DNA of 20,390 nt from JAAFHN01 sp031421855 (GCA_031421855.1 JANOPN010000074.1:1-20390); one strand, 5' to 3'; numbered from the stretch's first letter, positions 7,512-14,810 are shown. Notes: a model not told the origin generated them from the sequence alone. A program made the numbers and translations.

Positions 7512-7531
7512 GACACCAATGATACGAGAAG

Positions 7532-7773
7532 TTAACCTAGAAACAGCAGTTGACCGCTTGCATTTCTCTATAAGTAATTGATTTTGCTTGTTTTTAGGCT
7601 TCTAACCAGCTCGCCGGTTGGGTGACTTCGCTACACACCCGATTGAACCTCCCTGACGCACGCCGGGCGCGTTGCTCCTCCTTGCGCCCAACGGGGCGCG
7701 GCGTCGTCGCGCCTTCCCTGCGCACGCCATGGCGGCCCACTCGGGCGTGTTCAACTGCTGTTTCTAGGGTTAA
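7532..7773. repeat. 242-bp inverted-repeat (MITE-like) element
   Basis: The left end (7532-7553) and right end (7751-7773) are inverted copies with core CTAGAAACAGCAGTTGA, differing by one base inserted near the outer end and one at the inner end. The interior has an A/T-rich left part and a G/C-rich right part with self-complementary patches (GGCGCGTTGC...TTGCGCCC; GCGTCGTCGCGCC). No long open frame or transposase is present. It fills the gap between ihfA and the isochorismatase-like gene. No target duplication is obvious outside the ends. It may be a non-autonomous element or a dispersed palindromic repeat. Confidence 0.65.
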
Positions 7774-7814
7774 AAAATCAACGGCTTAGATTGAAATTCG
7801 CATCCAATTTGCGA

Positions 7815-8366
7815 TCATTTGAGCCAAATCTGTTGCGCCTGCCCCGCAGGCATGCAGCTCACCTGGGCAGCAAAACTGGTGATGTTGCTCAGCGTTTCGT
7901 TGTGGTGGGCGATGATTTGCGACGCGGTCAAGACCGATGTGTCCAAGGTCGAATGCCCGTCCGATACCAGCGTCACGTCGTAGCCCAACGCCAGCGCGCG
8001 GCGAACCGTGCTGTCGACACAAAATTCGGATTGGAACCCGCACACCACCAAGCGCTTGATGCCAAAGGCTTGGAGCTGGTCGTGCAACTCGGTCTTGTGA
8101 AACGCATCCGATCCGGTCTTGTGCACGATCAAGTCAGATTCGCGAACGTTCAAGCCAGCGGCGAGTTGCCAGCCTTCGCTTGCGAGATCGAGCGGGCCGC
8201 CGCGAGATTGGTGTTGAATCACAACCACCATCGCACCGGCTGATCGAGCGGCGCTTGACACCGCGTTGATCCGTGCGATCACGCCAGCGCTGTCAGCCAC
8301 AGCGTATTTGCCGTCGCTCAGCACGTGTTGAACGTCGATGATGGCGAGTGCTTGGTTTTCAAACAT
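7815..8366 (-). CDS. Isochorismatase-fold cysteine hydrolase
   Basis: The 183-residue protein has the whole catalytic triad of the isochorismatase-like superfamily: Asp11 in AIIDVQ, Lys83 in VHKTGSDAF, and Cys116 in VCGFQSEFCVDSTVR, followed by the alternating beta/alpha core. Members hydrolyse amides or vinyl ethers (nicotinamide, N-carbamoyl compounds, isochorismate). The substrate here cannot be assigned. His52-Gln53 after the fourth strand fits the usual metal or substrate site. It is transcribed away from the VOC gene; the gap between them carries a 100-bp inverted-repeat element. The C-terminus (AGQAQQIWLK) is a short extension. Family call firm, substrate unknown. Confidence 0.88.
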   Translation of the reverse strand: MFENQALAIIDVQHVLSDGKYAVADSAGVIARINAVSSAARSAGAMVVVIQHQSRGGPLDLASEGWQLAAGLNVRESDLIVHKTGSDAFHKTELHDQLQAFGIKRLVVCGFQSEFCVDSTVRRALALGYDVTLVSDGHSTLDTSVLTASQIIAHHNETLSNITSFAAQVSCMPAGQAQQIWLK

Positions 8367-8394
8367 GAATGGGACCTTTTGTTCGGGTTAAATG

Positions 8395-8494
8395 GGACTT
8401 ACGCAAAATTGTCCGAGCAAGGTGCTGAGACGACGACAGTGCGAATAGCACGGCTAGGAGCTGTAACGCCGCTGGGGCAGTTTTGCGTAAGTCC
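8395..8494. mobile_element. 100-bp MITE-like element with 14-bp perfect inverted ends
   Basis: GGACTTACGCAAAA at 8395-8408 is repeated exactly in inverse at 8481-8494, and the match continues inward as TTG against CTG. The ends resemble termini of known insertion sequences (a GGACTTACGCAA-type end), but the 72-base interior has no transposase. It lies between the divergent isochorismatase-like and VOC genes. Flanking bases (AAATG on the left, TATG on the right) do not show a convincing target duplication. Confidence 0.65.
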
Positions 8495-8530
8495 TATGAA
8501 ATTGTCACCAACAACATTGCCGCCAACATC

Positions 8531-8950
8531 ATGCCATCTGCTCAAAATCACAACCTCGCTTGCGTCACGCTCCTTGTTCAAGACTATGACGCCGCGATTG
8601 AATTTTTCACCGCTGCCTTGAAATTCACTCTGGTTGAGGACACAAAAGTGGCCGCAGGTAAACGATGGGTTGTGGTTGCGCCGCAAGCCAACGGCCTCGC
8701 TCAGACCACGGCCCTGCTTTTGGCCAAAGCCAGTACACCTGAGCAACTGGCTTGCGTCGGTAACCAAGCCGGTGGCCGGGTGTTCATGTTTTTACACACG
8801 TCCGACTTCGCGGCTGATCACGCTCACATGCTGGCAAGTGGTGTGCGATTTTTGGAGGCGCCTCGGCTTGAGGCTTACGGCACCGTGGCTGTTTTTGTCG
8901 ACGTCAGCGGCAACAAATGGGATTTGATTGAGCCCTCGACTCGTTCATAG
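8531..8950 (+). CDS. VOC (glyoxalase/bleomycin resistance) family protein
   Basis: The 139-residue protein is a single pair of vicinal-oxygen-chelate beta-alpha-beta-beta-beta modules: LACVTLLVQDYDAAIEFFTAALKFTLVEDT, RWVVVAPQ, FMFLHTSDFAADHAHMLASGVRFLEAPR, and GTVAVFVDVSGNKWDLIEP. The final D-x-x-G-N-x-W-x-L-x-E is typical. Members include glyoxalases, dioxygenases and antibiotic-binding proteins; this short form has no assigned substrate. The frame continues upstream to a TTG inside the 100-bp element, but ATG 8531 fits the family start (first strand six residues later) and is used. It is followed by the oxidoreductase gene on the same strand. Confidence 0.85.
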   Translation: MPSAQNHNLACVTLLVQDYDAAIEFFTAALKFTLVEDTKVAAGKRWVVVAPQANGLAQTTALLLAKASTPEQLACVGNQAGGRVFMFLHTSDFAADHAHMLASGVRFLEAPRLEAYGTVAVFVDVSGNKWDLIEPSTRS

Positions 8951-9026
8951 GATGCAAGCGCGACACCCAGACACCCCCAATCGCACCCTCACCATGCAAA
9001 ATCAAGCAAACAATGAGGATTTCCCC

Positions 9027-10190
9027 ATGATCAAAGAATTTGACATCGTCGTCCACGGCTCGACCGGTTTTACGGGCCGCTTGGTCATTGAATACTTGCT
9101 TGCACTCGCCGACCCTAGCATTCGATGGGCAATGGGGGGCCGAAGCGCCGACAAACTCGCCGATGTGCGAGATGAAGTGGGCGCGCCAAAAAACACACCG
9201 CTGATCGTGACCGATGCCAGCGACCCGGCGAGTCTTGCAGCATTGATGGCCCGAACGCGCTTGGTGCTTACCACCGTTGGGCCTTATCAGCTCTATGGCA
9301 ATGAACTCGTCGCTGCCTGCGCGGGCGCTGGGGTTGACTATGTTGACTTGTGCGGCGAGCCGGCATGGATGCGCCTGATGATCGACGCGCACGAAGCGCA
9401 GGCCAAAGCCAGCGGGGCTCGGATTGTGTTTTCTTGCGGTTTTGACTCGATTCCGTTTGATTTGGGCGTCCTCATGCTGCAAAACGCCATGCGATCAACC
9501 CATGGCTCACCGGCGCAGCGTGTGCATGGGCGCGTTCGCAAAATGAAAGGCACGCTGTCGGGTGGCACGGCTGCCAGCTTAAAAGCCACGATGGCGGCCG
9601 CGGCGCAAAACCCGTCCGTCTTGGCCTTGCTGCGTGACCCGTTTTCACTCACACCCGGCTTCACCGGCCCGCGCCAGCCGTCCGGGAACAAGCCCATGCT
9701 GGACGATGCCACAGGTTTGTGGGTGGCACCCTTCATCATGGCGGCCATCAACACCCGCAATGTCCACCGATCGAACTTCTTGCTCAAGCACGCTTACGGC
9801 GCAGACTTTGTGTACGACGAAATGATGGTCACCGGCGCTGGCGAAAAGGGCGAAGCGATTGCCAACGCCGTCGCGGCCGACAAATCCATGAGTGACGAAA
9901 ACGGTCCCAAACCCGGCGAGGGCCCAACACGTACTGAGCGCGACGCCGGTCACTACGATGTGTTGTTCATCGCGAAAAACGAGCAGGGCAACACACTCAA
10001 ACTTGGCGTCAGGGGTGATCGAGACCCGGGCTACGGCTCAACATCCAAAATGATCGCGCAGGCAGCGATTTGCCTGCTCCACGACTGCACCCAAACGCCG
10101 GGTGGCATCTGGACACCGGCCGCGGCTTTGGGCGTGCCGTTGATCGAGCGGCTTCAAGCGTATGCAGGGCTCAGTTTCGCCTTCGAGTAG
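9027..10190 (+). CDS. Saccharopine dehydrogenase-like oxidoreductase (trans-acting enoyl reductase type)
   Basis: The 387-residue protein starts with a Rossmann fold: FDIVVHGSTGFTGRLVIEYL, then WAMGGRSADKL, and VLTTVGPYQLYGNELVAACA. The characteristic GVDYVDLCGEP and FSCGFDSIPFDLG segments follow, as in the SCCPDH family and the mycobacterial trans-acting enoyl reductases. The C-terminal half binds substrate. True lysine-pathway activity is unlikely for this branch; lipid-related reduction is suggested only by the mycobacterial relatives. ATG 9027 is chosen because GAGGAT precedes it at a good distance and the first beta strand begins four residues later. The frame upstream (8952, 8994) offers other ATGs. 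The gene follows the VOC gene by 76 bases. Confidence 0.87.
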   Translation: MIKEFDIVVHGSTGFTGRLVIEYLLALADPSIRWAMGGRSADKLADVRDEVGAPKNTPLIVTDASDPASLAALMARTRLVLTTVGPYQLYGNELVAACAGAGVDYVDLCGEPAWMRLMIDAHEAQAKASGARIVFSCGFDSIPFDLGVLMLQNAMRSTHGSPAQRVHGRVRKMKGTLSGGTAASLKATMAAAAQNPSVLALLRDPFSLTPGFTGPRQPSGNKPMLDDATGLWVAPFIMAAINTRNVHRSNFLLKHAYGADFVYDEMMVTGAGEKGEAIANAVAADKSMSDENGPKPGEGPTRTERDAGHYDVLFIAKNEQGNTLKLGVRGDRDPGYGSTSKMIAQAAICLLHDCTQTPGGIWTPAAALGVPLIERLQAYAGLSFAFE

Positions 10191-10232
10191 AGCCAGAATC
10201 GGCGAGTTCGCGGCCATAAACACGTCGTCATC

Positions 10233-10880
10233 ATGTCATCCACCCATCTCCCCTCACCCGATTCTTTAACCCGCAGGCGCATCGTTCACGCTGCAACGAG
10301 CGCTTGGATTGGCGGGGCATTTGTATCGAGCCTTGCCCATGCGCAAAGCGCACGCCGCGCCACGCCGCCACAAACCGAGGGGCCCTACTACCCGGTGAGT
10401 GAGCCCAAGGACGCGGACTTTGATCTGCTGAAAAACGGAGATTTGACCTACACCGCCGGCCAAATGGCCTGGGTGACCGGGCGAGTTGTTGACCTGGACG
10501 GCCGAGCCCTGAGCGGCGGCAGCATCGAGATTTGGCAATGTGACCAAGACGGGCACTACGACCACCCGCGCGACGGGTCTCGCAGCAACCCCGCATTTCA
10601 AGGGTTCGGGCGCGTCGTGCTGGACAGCGCAGGAAACTTTCGGTTTCGCACCATCAAGCCCGTGGCGTATGTCGGGCGCACGCCGCACATCCACGCCAAG
10701 GTCCGATTGGCCAAACGCGAATTGCTGACCTCACAGCTGTATGTCGCTGGTGACCCGGGCAACGCCAAAGACAGCATTTGGAGGCGCATGGCCGCTGAGG
10801 ACCGCGCGTCTGTGACCTCGCCGTTTCTGGCAACCCCCGACGGATTGCGCGCTGAGTACGAAATCACCGTGCGCACCTAG
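10233..10880 (+). CDS. Exported intradiol ring-cleavage dioxygenase-like protein
   Basis: The protein has 215 residues. A Tat-like signal is visible: TRRRIVHAATSAWIGGAF with arginines 14-16, then a hydrophobic stretch and a likely AHA-Q cleavage after residue 37. The mature part carries the intradiol dioxygenase signature: TEGPYYP, IEIWQCDQDGHYDHP (Tyr109), FRFRTIKPVAYVGRTPHIHAKV (Tyr146, His152, His154 as likely iron ligands). The Tyr-to-His spacing is shorter than in protocatechuate 3,4-dioxygenase, as in the secreted protocatechuate-like group. These non-heme Fe(III) enzymes open catechol rings; an exported one may act on extracellular aromatics, but the substrate is unknown. No other ring-cleavage pathway gene is next to it. 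Confidence 0.87.
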   Translation: MSSTHLPSPDSLTRRRIVHAATSAWIGGAFVSSLAHAQSARRATPPQTEGPYYPVSEPKDADFDLLKNGDLTYTAGQMAWVTGRVVDLDGRALSGGSIEIWQCDQDGHYDHPRDGSRSNPAFQGFGRVVLDSAGNFRFRTIKPVAYVGRTPHIHAKVRLAKRELLTSQLYVAGDPGNAKDSIWRRMAAEDRASVTSPFLATPDGLRAEYEITVRT

Positions 10881-10946
10881 CGGCCAGTTTGTACCTAAAA
10901 GTGACCATTTGAATCAATTTTTGATGATTTTTGGCACTTGGTCAAC

Positions 10947-10968
10947 GGATTCATTGGGTTTGTTGCTA
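10947..10968 (+). repeat. Intergenic repeat copy 2
   Basis: These 22 bases are identical to 7119-7140, and an upstream CTTGGTC is also shared. Here it is followed by TCATTTTTATTAG instead of the pairing arm found at copy 1. It lies between the dioxygenase-like gene and arfB, 42 bases before the arfB start. Confidence 0.7.
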
Positions 10969-11009
10969 TCATTTTTATTAGGCAAAAATTCAAACAATCC
11001 CCGAAAGCC

Positions 11010-11402
11010 ATGCACATCGAAGAATCAGAAGTTGAGATCACCGCGATTCGGGCCCAAGGGGCTGGGGGGCAAAACGTCAACAAGGTCTCAAGCGCGATTC
11101 ACTTGCGCTTTGACATCGTGGCGTCGAGCCTGCCCGAAGATATCAAAGCGCGGATGTTGGCTTTGCGCGACACCCGCATCACCGACTCGGGAACCTTGAT
11201 TCTCAAGGCGCAAAGCCACCGCACCCAAGAGATGAACAAGCTCGACGCCTTTGCGCGTTTGCACGAGTTGGTTGACTCGGTGGCCGTTGCGCCCAAAACC
11301 CGCCGAGCCACCAAACCGACCTATGGCTCCAAGCAGCGCCGCTTGGAGGGTAAAAGTCAGCGCTCACAAACCAAGGTGTTGCGAGGACGAATATCGGAGT
11401 GA
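11010..11402 (+). CDS. arfB: Alternative ribosome-rescue factor ArfB (peptidyl-tRNA hydrolase)
   Basis: The protein has 130 residues. The release-factor catalytic loop GAGGQNVNKVSSAIHLRF is present with its GGQ motif. The C-terminus is strongly basic (TRRATKPTYGSKQRRLEGKSQRSQTKVLRGR), which is the tail that inserts into the empty mRNA channel of stalled ribosomes. Length is close to E. coli ArfB (YaeJ). It hydrolyses peptidyl-tRNA on non-stop complexes without needing a stop codon. The frame is open upstream through a copy of the intergenic repeat, but ATG 11010 matches the family start (MHIEESEVEI). It converges with the transporter gene with only 10 bases between the stops. Confidence 0.93.
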   Translation: MHIEESEVEITAIRAQGAGGQNVNKVSSAIHLRFDIVASSLPEDIKARMLALRDTRITDSGTLILKAQSHRTQEMNKLDAFARLHELVDSVAVAPKTRRATKPTYGSKQRRLEGKSQRSQTKVLRGRISE

Positions 11403-11412
11403 TCAGTTGAGA

Positions 11413-12621
11413 TCAAGCTCTCGCCCGACCGCCCTTCTCTGCCCAGGTGCGAGTCCAGCGAATCTGCAATTGGCGCAGCATCAAGGTCATGGCCACTGCC
11501 AGCAGGGCAAACGTCACGAAACCCCACAAATACGTGCCCGTGAACTGTTTGCTCAAACCCATGGCGTTGGGAACCAAGCCGCCACCGAGCGCGCCGATCT
11601 CACCAATCATGCTGCCAGCAACCGCTGTCGTGACCGGCCAACGCAGTGGCACCAGTTGAAACAAAGCGCCGTTGCCTGCGCCCAGCGCAGCGAAGCAAGC
11701 CATGAAGAGGAGTGTCGTTAAGACCAGTGACGACCCCGCCAGACCGCAGCCCACCAGGGTAACTGCTACGCCAATCAGCACGACCGACAAGGTTTTGATG
11801 CCCCCGATTCGGTCTGATATGTAGCCGCCCACGACTCGAACAAACGAGCCCATCACGGCGGCCAACATGGTCAGCTGCCCTGCCTCAACCTTGGTGACTT
11901 TGAACTGATCGTGAAAATAAGTCGGCAAAAAACTGGCCAAACCAATGAAGCCGCCAAAGGTGACGACATAGATCAAACTGAAAGCCCAACCGTCTTTTTC
12001 AAACAAGCAAGACACATGCTGACGAAAGCTCTGATGCTCAATATCAGGTGGCTCTTTGGCGGCAAACCACATGACCACCATCGGCACCAACATCGTGAGC
12101 GCGGCCAAACCGTACACCGCCTGCCAACCATATTTGACGGCCAAGGGCGGCGCGAACAGCACCGCCAACACCGTACCGGAGTTGCCCGCTCCGGCCAAAC
12201 CCATCGCTAAGCCTTTGTATTTGGGTGGGTACCAGCCGCTGCCCAAGCTCATGGCGACACCAAAGCTGGCCCCGGCAATGCCCAACAACACACCCATGGC
12301 CAGCACGTCGTGATAACTGCCCACAAAGTAGTAGCCCCAACCCAGCGCCGCCACGATCAGGCTCATTTCAACCATGGCAGCGTTTTTTCGGCCGATGTAC
12401 TGCGCCAAGATGCCCAGCGGAAAGCGCATCAAGGCACCGGCCAAAATCGGCACCGAGATCATGAAGCCTTTTTGCGCAGGGCTCAGTCCATAAGCTTCGC
12501 TGATGAAAGGTGCCATCGCGCCATTGAGCACCCAAATGGCAAAACAGAAATCAAAGTACAGAAAAGCGGCAAACAGGGTGGGCCAGTGGCCGGCACGCAG
12601 GAAGTCTTTGGTGAAGGGCAT
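11413..12621 (-). CDS. Nitrate/nitrite transporter, MFS (NarK/NasA type)
   Basis: The protein has 402 residues and about 12 membrane segments. The nitrate/nitrite porter signatures are present in both halves: GLAGAGNSGTVLAVLFAPPL in TM5 and LGAGNGALFQLVPLRWP in TM11. Arginines suited to anion binding lie in TM2 (ALMRFPLG) and in TM8 (GSFVRVVGGYISD). It imports nitrate or exchanges nitrate and nitrite across the inner membrane. No nitrate or nitrite reductase, nor a nas regulator, lies within the window. The 5' leader carries a set of hairpins (12754-12879) that could be regulatory. The choice between NarK and NasA subtype is not possible from this reading. Confidence 0.9.
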   Translation of the reverse strand: MPFTKDFLRAGHWPTLFAAFLYFDFCFAIWVLNGAMAPFISEAYGLSPAQKGFMISVPILAGALMRFPLGILAQYIGRKNAAMVEMSLIVAALGWGYYFVGSYHDVLAMGVLLGIAGASFGVAMSLGSGWYPPKYKGLAMGLAGAGNSGTVLAVLFAPPLAVKYGWQAVYGLAALTMLVPMVVMWFAAKEPPDIEHQSFRQHVSCLFEKDGWAFSLIYVVTFGGFIGLASFLPTYFHDQFKVTKVEAGQLTMLAAVMGSFVRVVGGYISDRIGGIKTLSVVLIGVAVTLVGCGLAGSSLVLTTLLFMACFAALGAGNGALFQLVPLRWPVTTAVAGSMIGEIGALGGGLVPNAMGLSKQFTGTYLWGFVTFALLAVAMTLMLRQLQIRWTRTWAEKGGRARA

Positions 12622-12753
12622 GAAGGATCAAATGATGGAAGACGCCCGGTACTAAGCGAATATCGTGCCAAGTCTGCGCACTTCTTCGGCACCAAAGCTG
12701 TGCATGGCCACTCTGGCTCCGTTGATGCCTTAAACCGAGGTTGTCCATTGGGC

Positions 12754-12879
12754 GACCCAACCTTCGGTTTGGGTCTACGCGATGGTTGACGGACGAGTTG
12801 CGGCCATTTCCGAGGCTCTTCCTCGCCAATAGCGGTGCTATTGGACTCGTCAGTCGCCTCAGAACTGACACGCAACTCG
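12754..12879. other. Dense nested stem-loops between narK-type gene and tsaD, possible structured RNA
   Basis: The 320-base gap 12622-12941 holds no gene, but this part folds strongly. CGAGTTGCG (12794-12802) is complementary to CGCAACTCG (12871-12879). Inside lie CGAGG/CCTCG (12811-12825), CCAATAG/CTATTGG (12826-12844) and GTCAGT/ACTGAC (12849-12869). GACGAGT (12792-12798) can instead pair with ACTCGTC (12845-12851), which excludes the outer and third stems. A further hairpin GACCCAA/TTGGGTC lies at 12754-12775; on the plus strand its loop is UUCG closed by C-G. The strand is undecided: on the minus strand it would be the leader of the transporter mRNA. No known RNA family is recognised. Confidence 0.5.
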
Positions 12880-12943
12880 CCGCGCCACCCATTCGCGTCC
12901 CAATGAACAATCTCGGTTAAACCAAGGTTGCCAAACGGCAGGT

Positions 12944-12949
12944 GACAAT
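12944..12949 (+). promoter_or_regulatory. Putative -10 box of tsaD
   Basis: GACAAT, preceded by GGT, lies seven bases before ATG 12957, in the same arrangement as the TACAATC boxes ahead of the coiled-coil gene and 6S RNA. No strong -35 hexamer is seen. If used, the tsaD mRNA would be nearly leaderless and would exclude the upstream stem-loops. Confidence 0.3.
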
Positions 12950-12956
12950 CGAACCC

Positions 12957-14000
12957 ATGCTCATCCTCGGAATTGAATCCAGTTGTGACGAAACCGGCGT
13001 GGCCCTGGTTCGCATCGTTGATGCGGGCTTGCCCAAGCTGTTGTCACACACCCTGCACAGCCAAATTGCCATGCACCAAGCTTACGGTGGCGTGGTGCCA
13101 GAGCTGGCCAGCCGTGACCACATTCAGCGCGTGATTCCACTGACAAAAGCGGCATTGGTCGCCGCATCCATTGACTTGAGCGCTATCAATTGCATTGCAT
13201 TTACTCAGGGTCCCGGGCTTGCGGGTGCCCTGCTGGTTGGCGCTGGCGTAGCCTGTGCACTGGCCGCAGCCCTTGACGTGCCCACGTTGGGCATTCACCA
13301 CCTTGAGGGGCATTTGCTCAGTCCATTTCTGAGCGCCGACCCACCGCAGTTTCCGTTTGTCGCGCTTTTGGTGTCGGGTGGTCACACCCAATTGATGGCG
13401 GTTCGGGGTGTCGGAGACTACACCATGCTGGGCGAGACCATCGACGACGCGGCGGGTGAAGCGTTTGACAAATCGGCCAAGGTATTGGGATTGGGCTACC
13501 CCGGCGGCCCTGCCCTGGCCAAACTCGCCGACAGCGGCGACGCAAAGGCGTACAAACTGCCCAGGCCCCTGCTGCACAGCAAGAATCTTGATTTTTCGTT
13601 CGCGGGGCTGAAAACCGCTGTGCTCACTCAGGTCAACAAGCTCGGCGGCGCGCCCACCATGACAGACTTGCAAAAAGCCGATGTCGCAGCCAGCACCCAA
13701 GCGGCCATCGTTGAGGTGTTGGTCGCCAAGTCACTCGCGGCTTTGGCGCAAAGCGGCTTCAATCGCTTGGTGGTCGCAGGCGGCGTGGGTGCCAACGCGC
13801 AGCTCAGAAACGTGCTCAATTCCCGCTGTGCAGCACTCGGTGCCAGAGTCCACTACCCCGAACTGAGCCTGTGCACCGACAACGGCGCGATGATCGCGTT
13901 TGCAGCCGCCATGCGCATCCAAAGCAAAAAGGCGCAGCCCAACAAGGACTACGCCTTTGCGGTTAAGCCGCGCTGGACGCTTGACGGACATCTGTGCTGA
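12957..14000 (+). CDS. tsaD: tRNA N6-adenosine threonylcarbamoyltransferase TsaD
   Basis: The protein has 347 residues, the usual length. It starts LILGIESSCDETGVA, followed by YGGVVPELASRDH, ITFTQGPGL-type FTQGPGLAGALLVG, the metal site HHLEGHLLSP, VSGGHTQL, GETIDDAAGEAFDKSAK, LGYPGGPALAKLA, FSFAGLKTAV, VAGGVGANAQLR and LCTDNGAMIA with the metal-binding aspartate. It transfers the threonylcarbamoyl group from TC-AMP to A37 of tRNAs reading ANN codons, together with TsaB and TsaE. ATG 12957 fits the family start; a GTG at 12942 would add five residues. It is monocistronic here. Confidence 0.96.
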   Translation: MLILGIESSCDETGVALVRIVDAGLPKLLSHTLHSQIAMHQAYGGVVPELASRDHIQRVIPLTKAALVAASIDLSAINCIAFTQGPGLAGALLVGAGVACALAAALDVPTLGIHHLEGHLLSPFLSADPPQFPFVALLVSGGHTQLMAVRGVGDYTMLGETIDDAAGEAFDKSAKVLGLGYPGGPALAKLADSGDAKAYKLPRPLLHSKNLDFSFAGLKTAVLTQVNKLGGAPTMTDLQKADVAASTQAAIVEVLVAKSLAALAQSGFNRLVVAGGVGANAQLRNVLNSRCAALGARVHYPELSLCTDNGAMIAFAAAMRIQSKKAQPNKDYAFAVKPRWTLDGHLC

Positions 14001-14050
14001 CAACCCCAGGGCGCGTCCAGCCGCTGAATCCGGCATCATTGGACATATTT

Positions 14051-14059
14051 TTGTACAAT
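14051..14059 (+). promoter_or_regulatory. Promoter -10 box overlapped by a TGTACA operator of the toxin-antitoxin pair
   Basis: TTGTACAA (14051-14058) is a perfect palindrome holding TGTACA, the core known to be recognised by E. coli YefM-YoeB. TACAAT (14054-14059) overlaps it as a likely -10 box. The ATG of the antitoxin is 23 bases downstream, with GGAG between. This arrangement would allow autorepression. Only one palindrome is clear; E. coli has two. Confidence 0.55.
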
Positions 14060-14082
14060 GCCAGCTCAACTCGGAGCACATC

Positions 14083-14337
14083 ATGCAAGCCATCACCTAC
14101 TCAGAAGCGCGTAACAATTTGGCCAAACACATTGACCGGGTGATTGACGATTGCGATTTCACAGTGATCACGCGCCAAAAGGGCGAAGCCACGGTGCTCA
14201 TGAGCTTGCGGGAGTTTGAGTCGTGGAAGGAAACCCTGTTTTTGCTCAGCGGCAAAAACGGCCCGCGCTTGCTCAAGGCGGTTGACGACATCAACAACCG
14301 ACGCAACCTCGTTCAGCACGAATGGGTCGACGAGTGA
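14083..14337 (+). CDS. yefM: YefM-type antitoxin (Phd/YefM family)
   Basis: The 84-residue protein begins MQAITYSEARNNLAKHIDRV, the family DNA-binding and dimerisation module, followed by VITRQKGEATVLMSLREFESWKETLFLL and a flexible acidic C-terminus that would wrap the toxin. Length equals that of E. coli YefM (83 residues) within one. It neutralises YoeB and represses the operon alone and with the toxin. A GGAG lies 7-8 bases before the ATG. The open frame extends far upstream into tsaD, but this ATG matches the family. Its stop overlaps the toxin gene. Confidence 0.93.
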   Translation: MQAITYSEARNNLAKHIDRVIDDCDFTVITRQKGEATVLMSLREFESWKETLFLLSGKNGPRLLKAVDDINNRRNLVQHEWVDE

Positions 14338-14588
14338 TCCTGAGCTTTCACCCCCAAGCATGGGACGACTACCAGTTCTGGCAACGCGAAGACCGGATGA
14401 TTTTGAAGAAGATCAACCAGCTCATCCGCGACATCCAGCGAGATCCGTTCGACGGCATCGGTAAACCAGAAGCGCTGAAAAACGACCTGAGCGGCTTTTG
14501 GTCCAGGCGCATCACTGAAGAGCATCGCATCGTCTATTGCATTCAAAACGACGAGTTGGTGATTGCCCAGTGTCGCAGTCACTATTGA
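14322..14588 (+). CDS. yoeB: YoeB-type mRNA interferase toxin
   Basis: The toxin is a RelE-fold, ribosome-dependent mRNA endonuclease. It contains AWDDYQFWQ, KKINQLIRDI, PFDGIGKPEALKNDLSGFWS, RRITEEHRIVY and a terminal CRSHY. Counted from the GTG at 14334, the residues equivalent to E. coli Glu46, Arg65, His83 and Tyr84 all fall at the same numbers, and the protein is 84 residues like E. coli YoeB. That GTG overlaps the antitoxin TGA (GTGA) and is a strong alternative start; the ATG used here adds four residues (88). The active site is intact, so the toxin should be functional. Confidence 0.93.
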   Translation: MGRRVILSFHPQAWDDYQFWQREDRMILKKINQLIRDIQRDPFDGIGKPEALKNDLSGFWSRRITEEHRIVYCIQNDELVIAQCRSHY

Positions 14589-14810
14589 ACCGATAGCCGT
14601 GCGCATTGCATACCGCGAGGTGTGGGTTAGGTCACTTGGGCACCGGCAGGCCAGCCATTGAGCCGCGAAATCAATCACTGCGACACCGCGCGGCCTGAGA
14701 ATCTGAGCGTGTTGGAACCTAAACTTTTTTCGAATGCCAGGCAGTTTTTCATCAGTTTTGGGGATGCGCGCTGGCGGTGATCAAACTAAGCTCGTTGCAA
14801 CGAGGTCGCA

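Noticed and set aside
12754..12879. The transporter leader as an ANTAR (NasT/NasR-type) antitermination RNA
   Set aside because: ANTAR targets have paired hexaloops with A at position 1 and G at position 4; the two adjacent hairpins here have 5-base loops without that pattern.
13044..13700. A 218-residue minus-strand frame inside tsaD
   Set aside because: tsaD is unambiguous on the plus strand across the whole segment; the opposite frame is a shadow.
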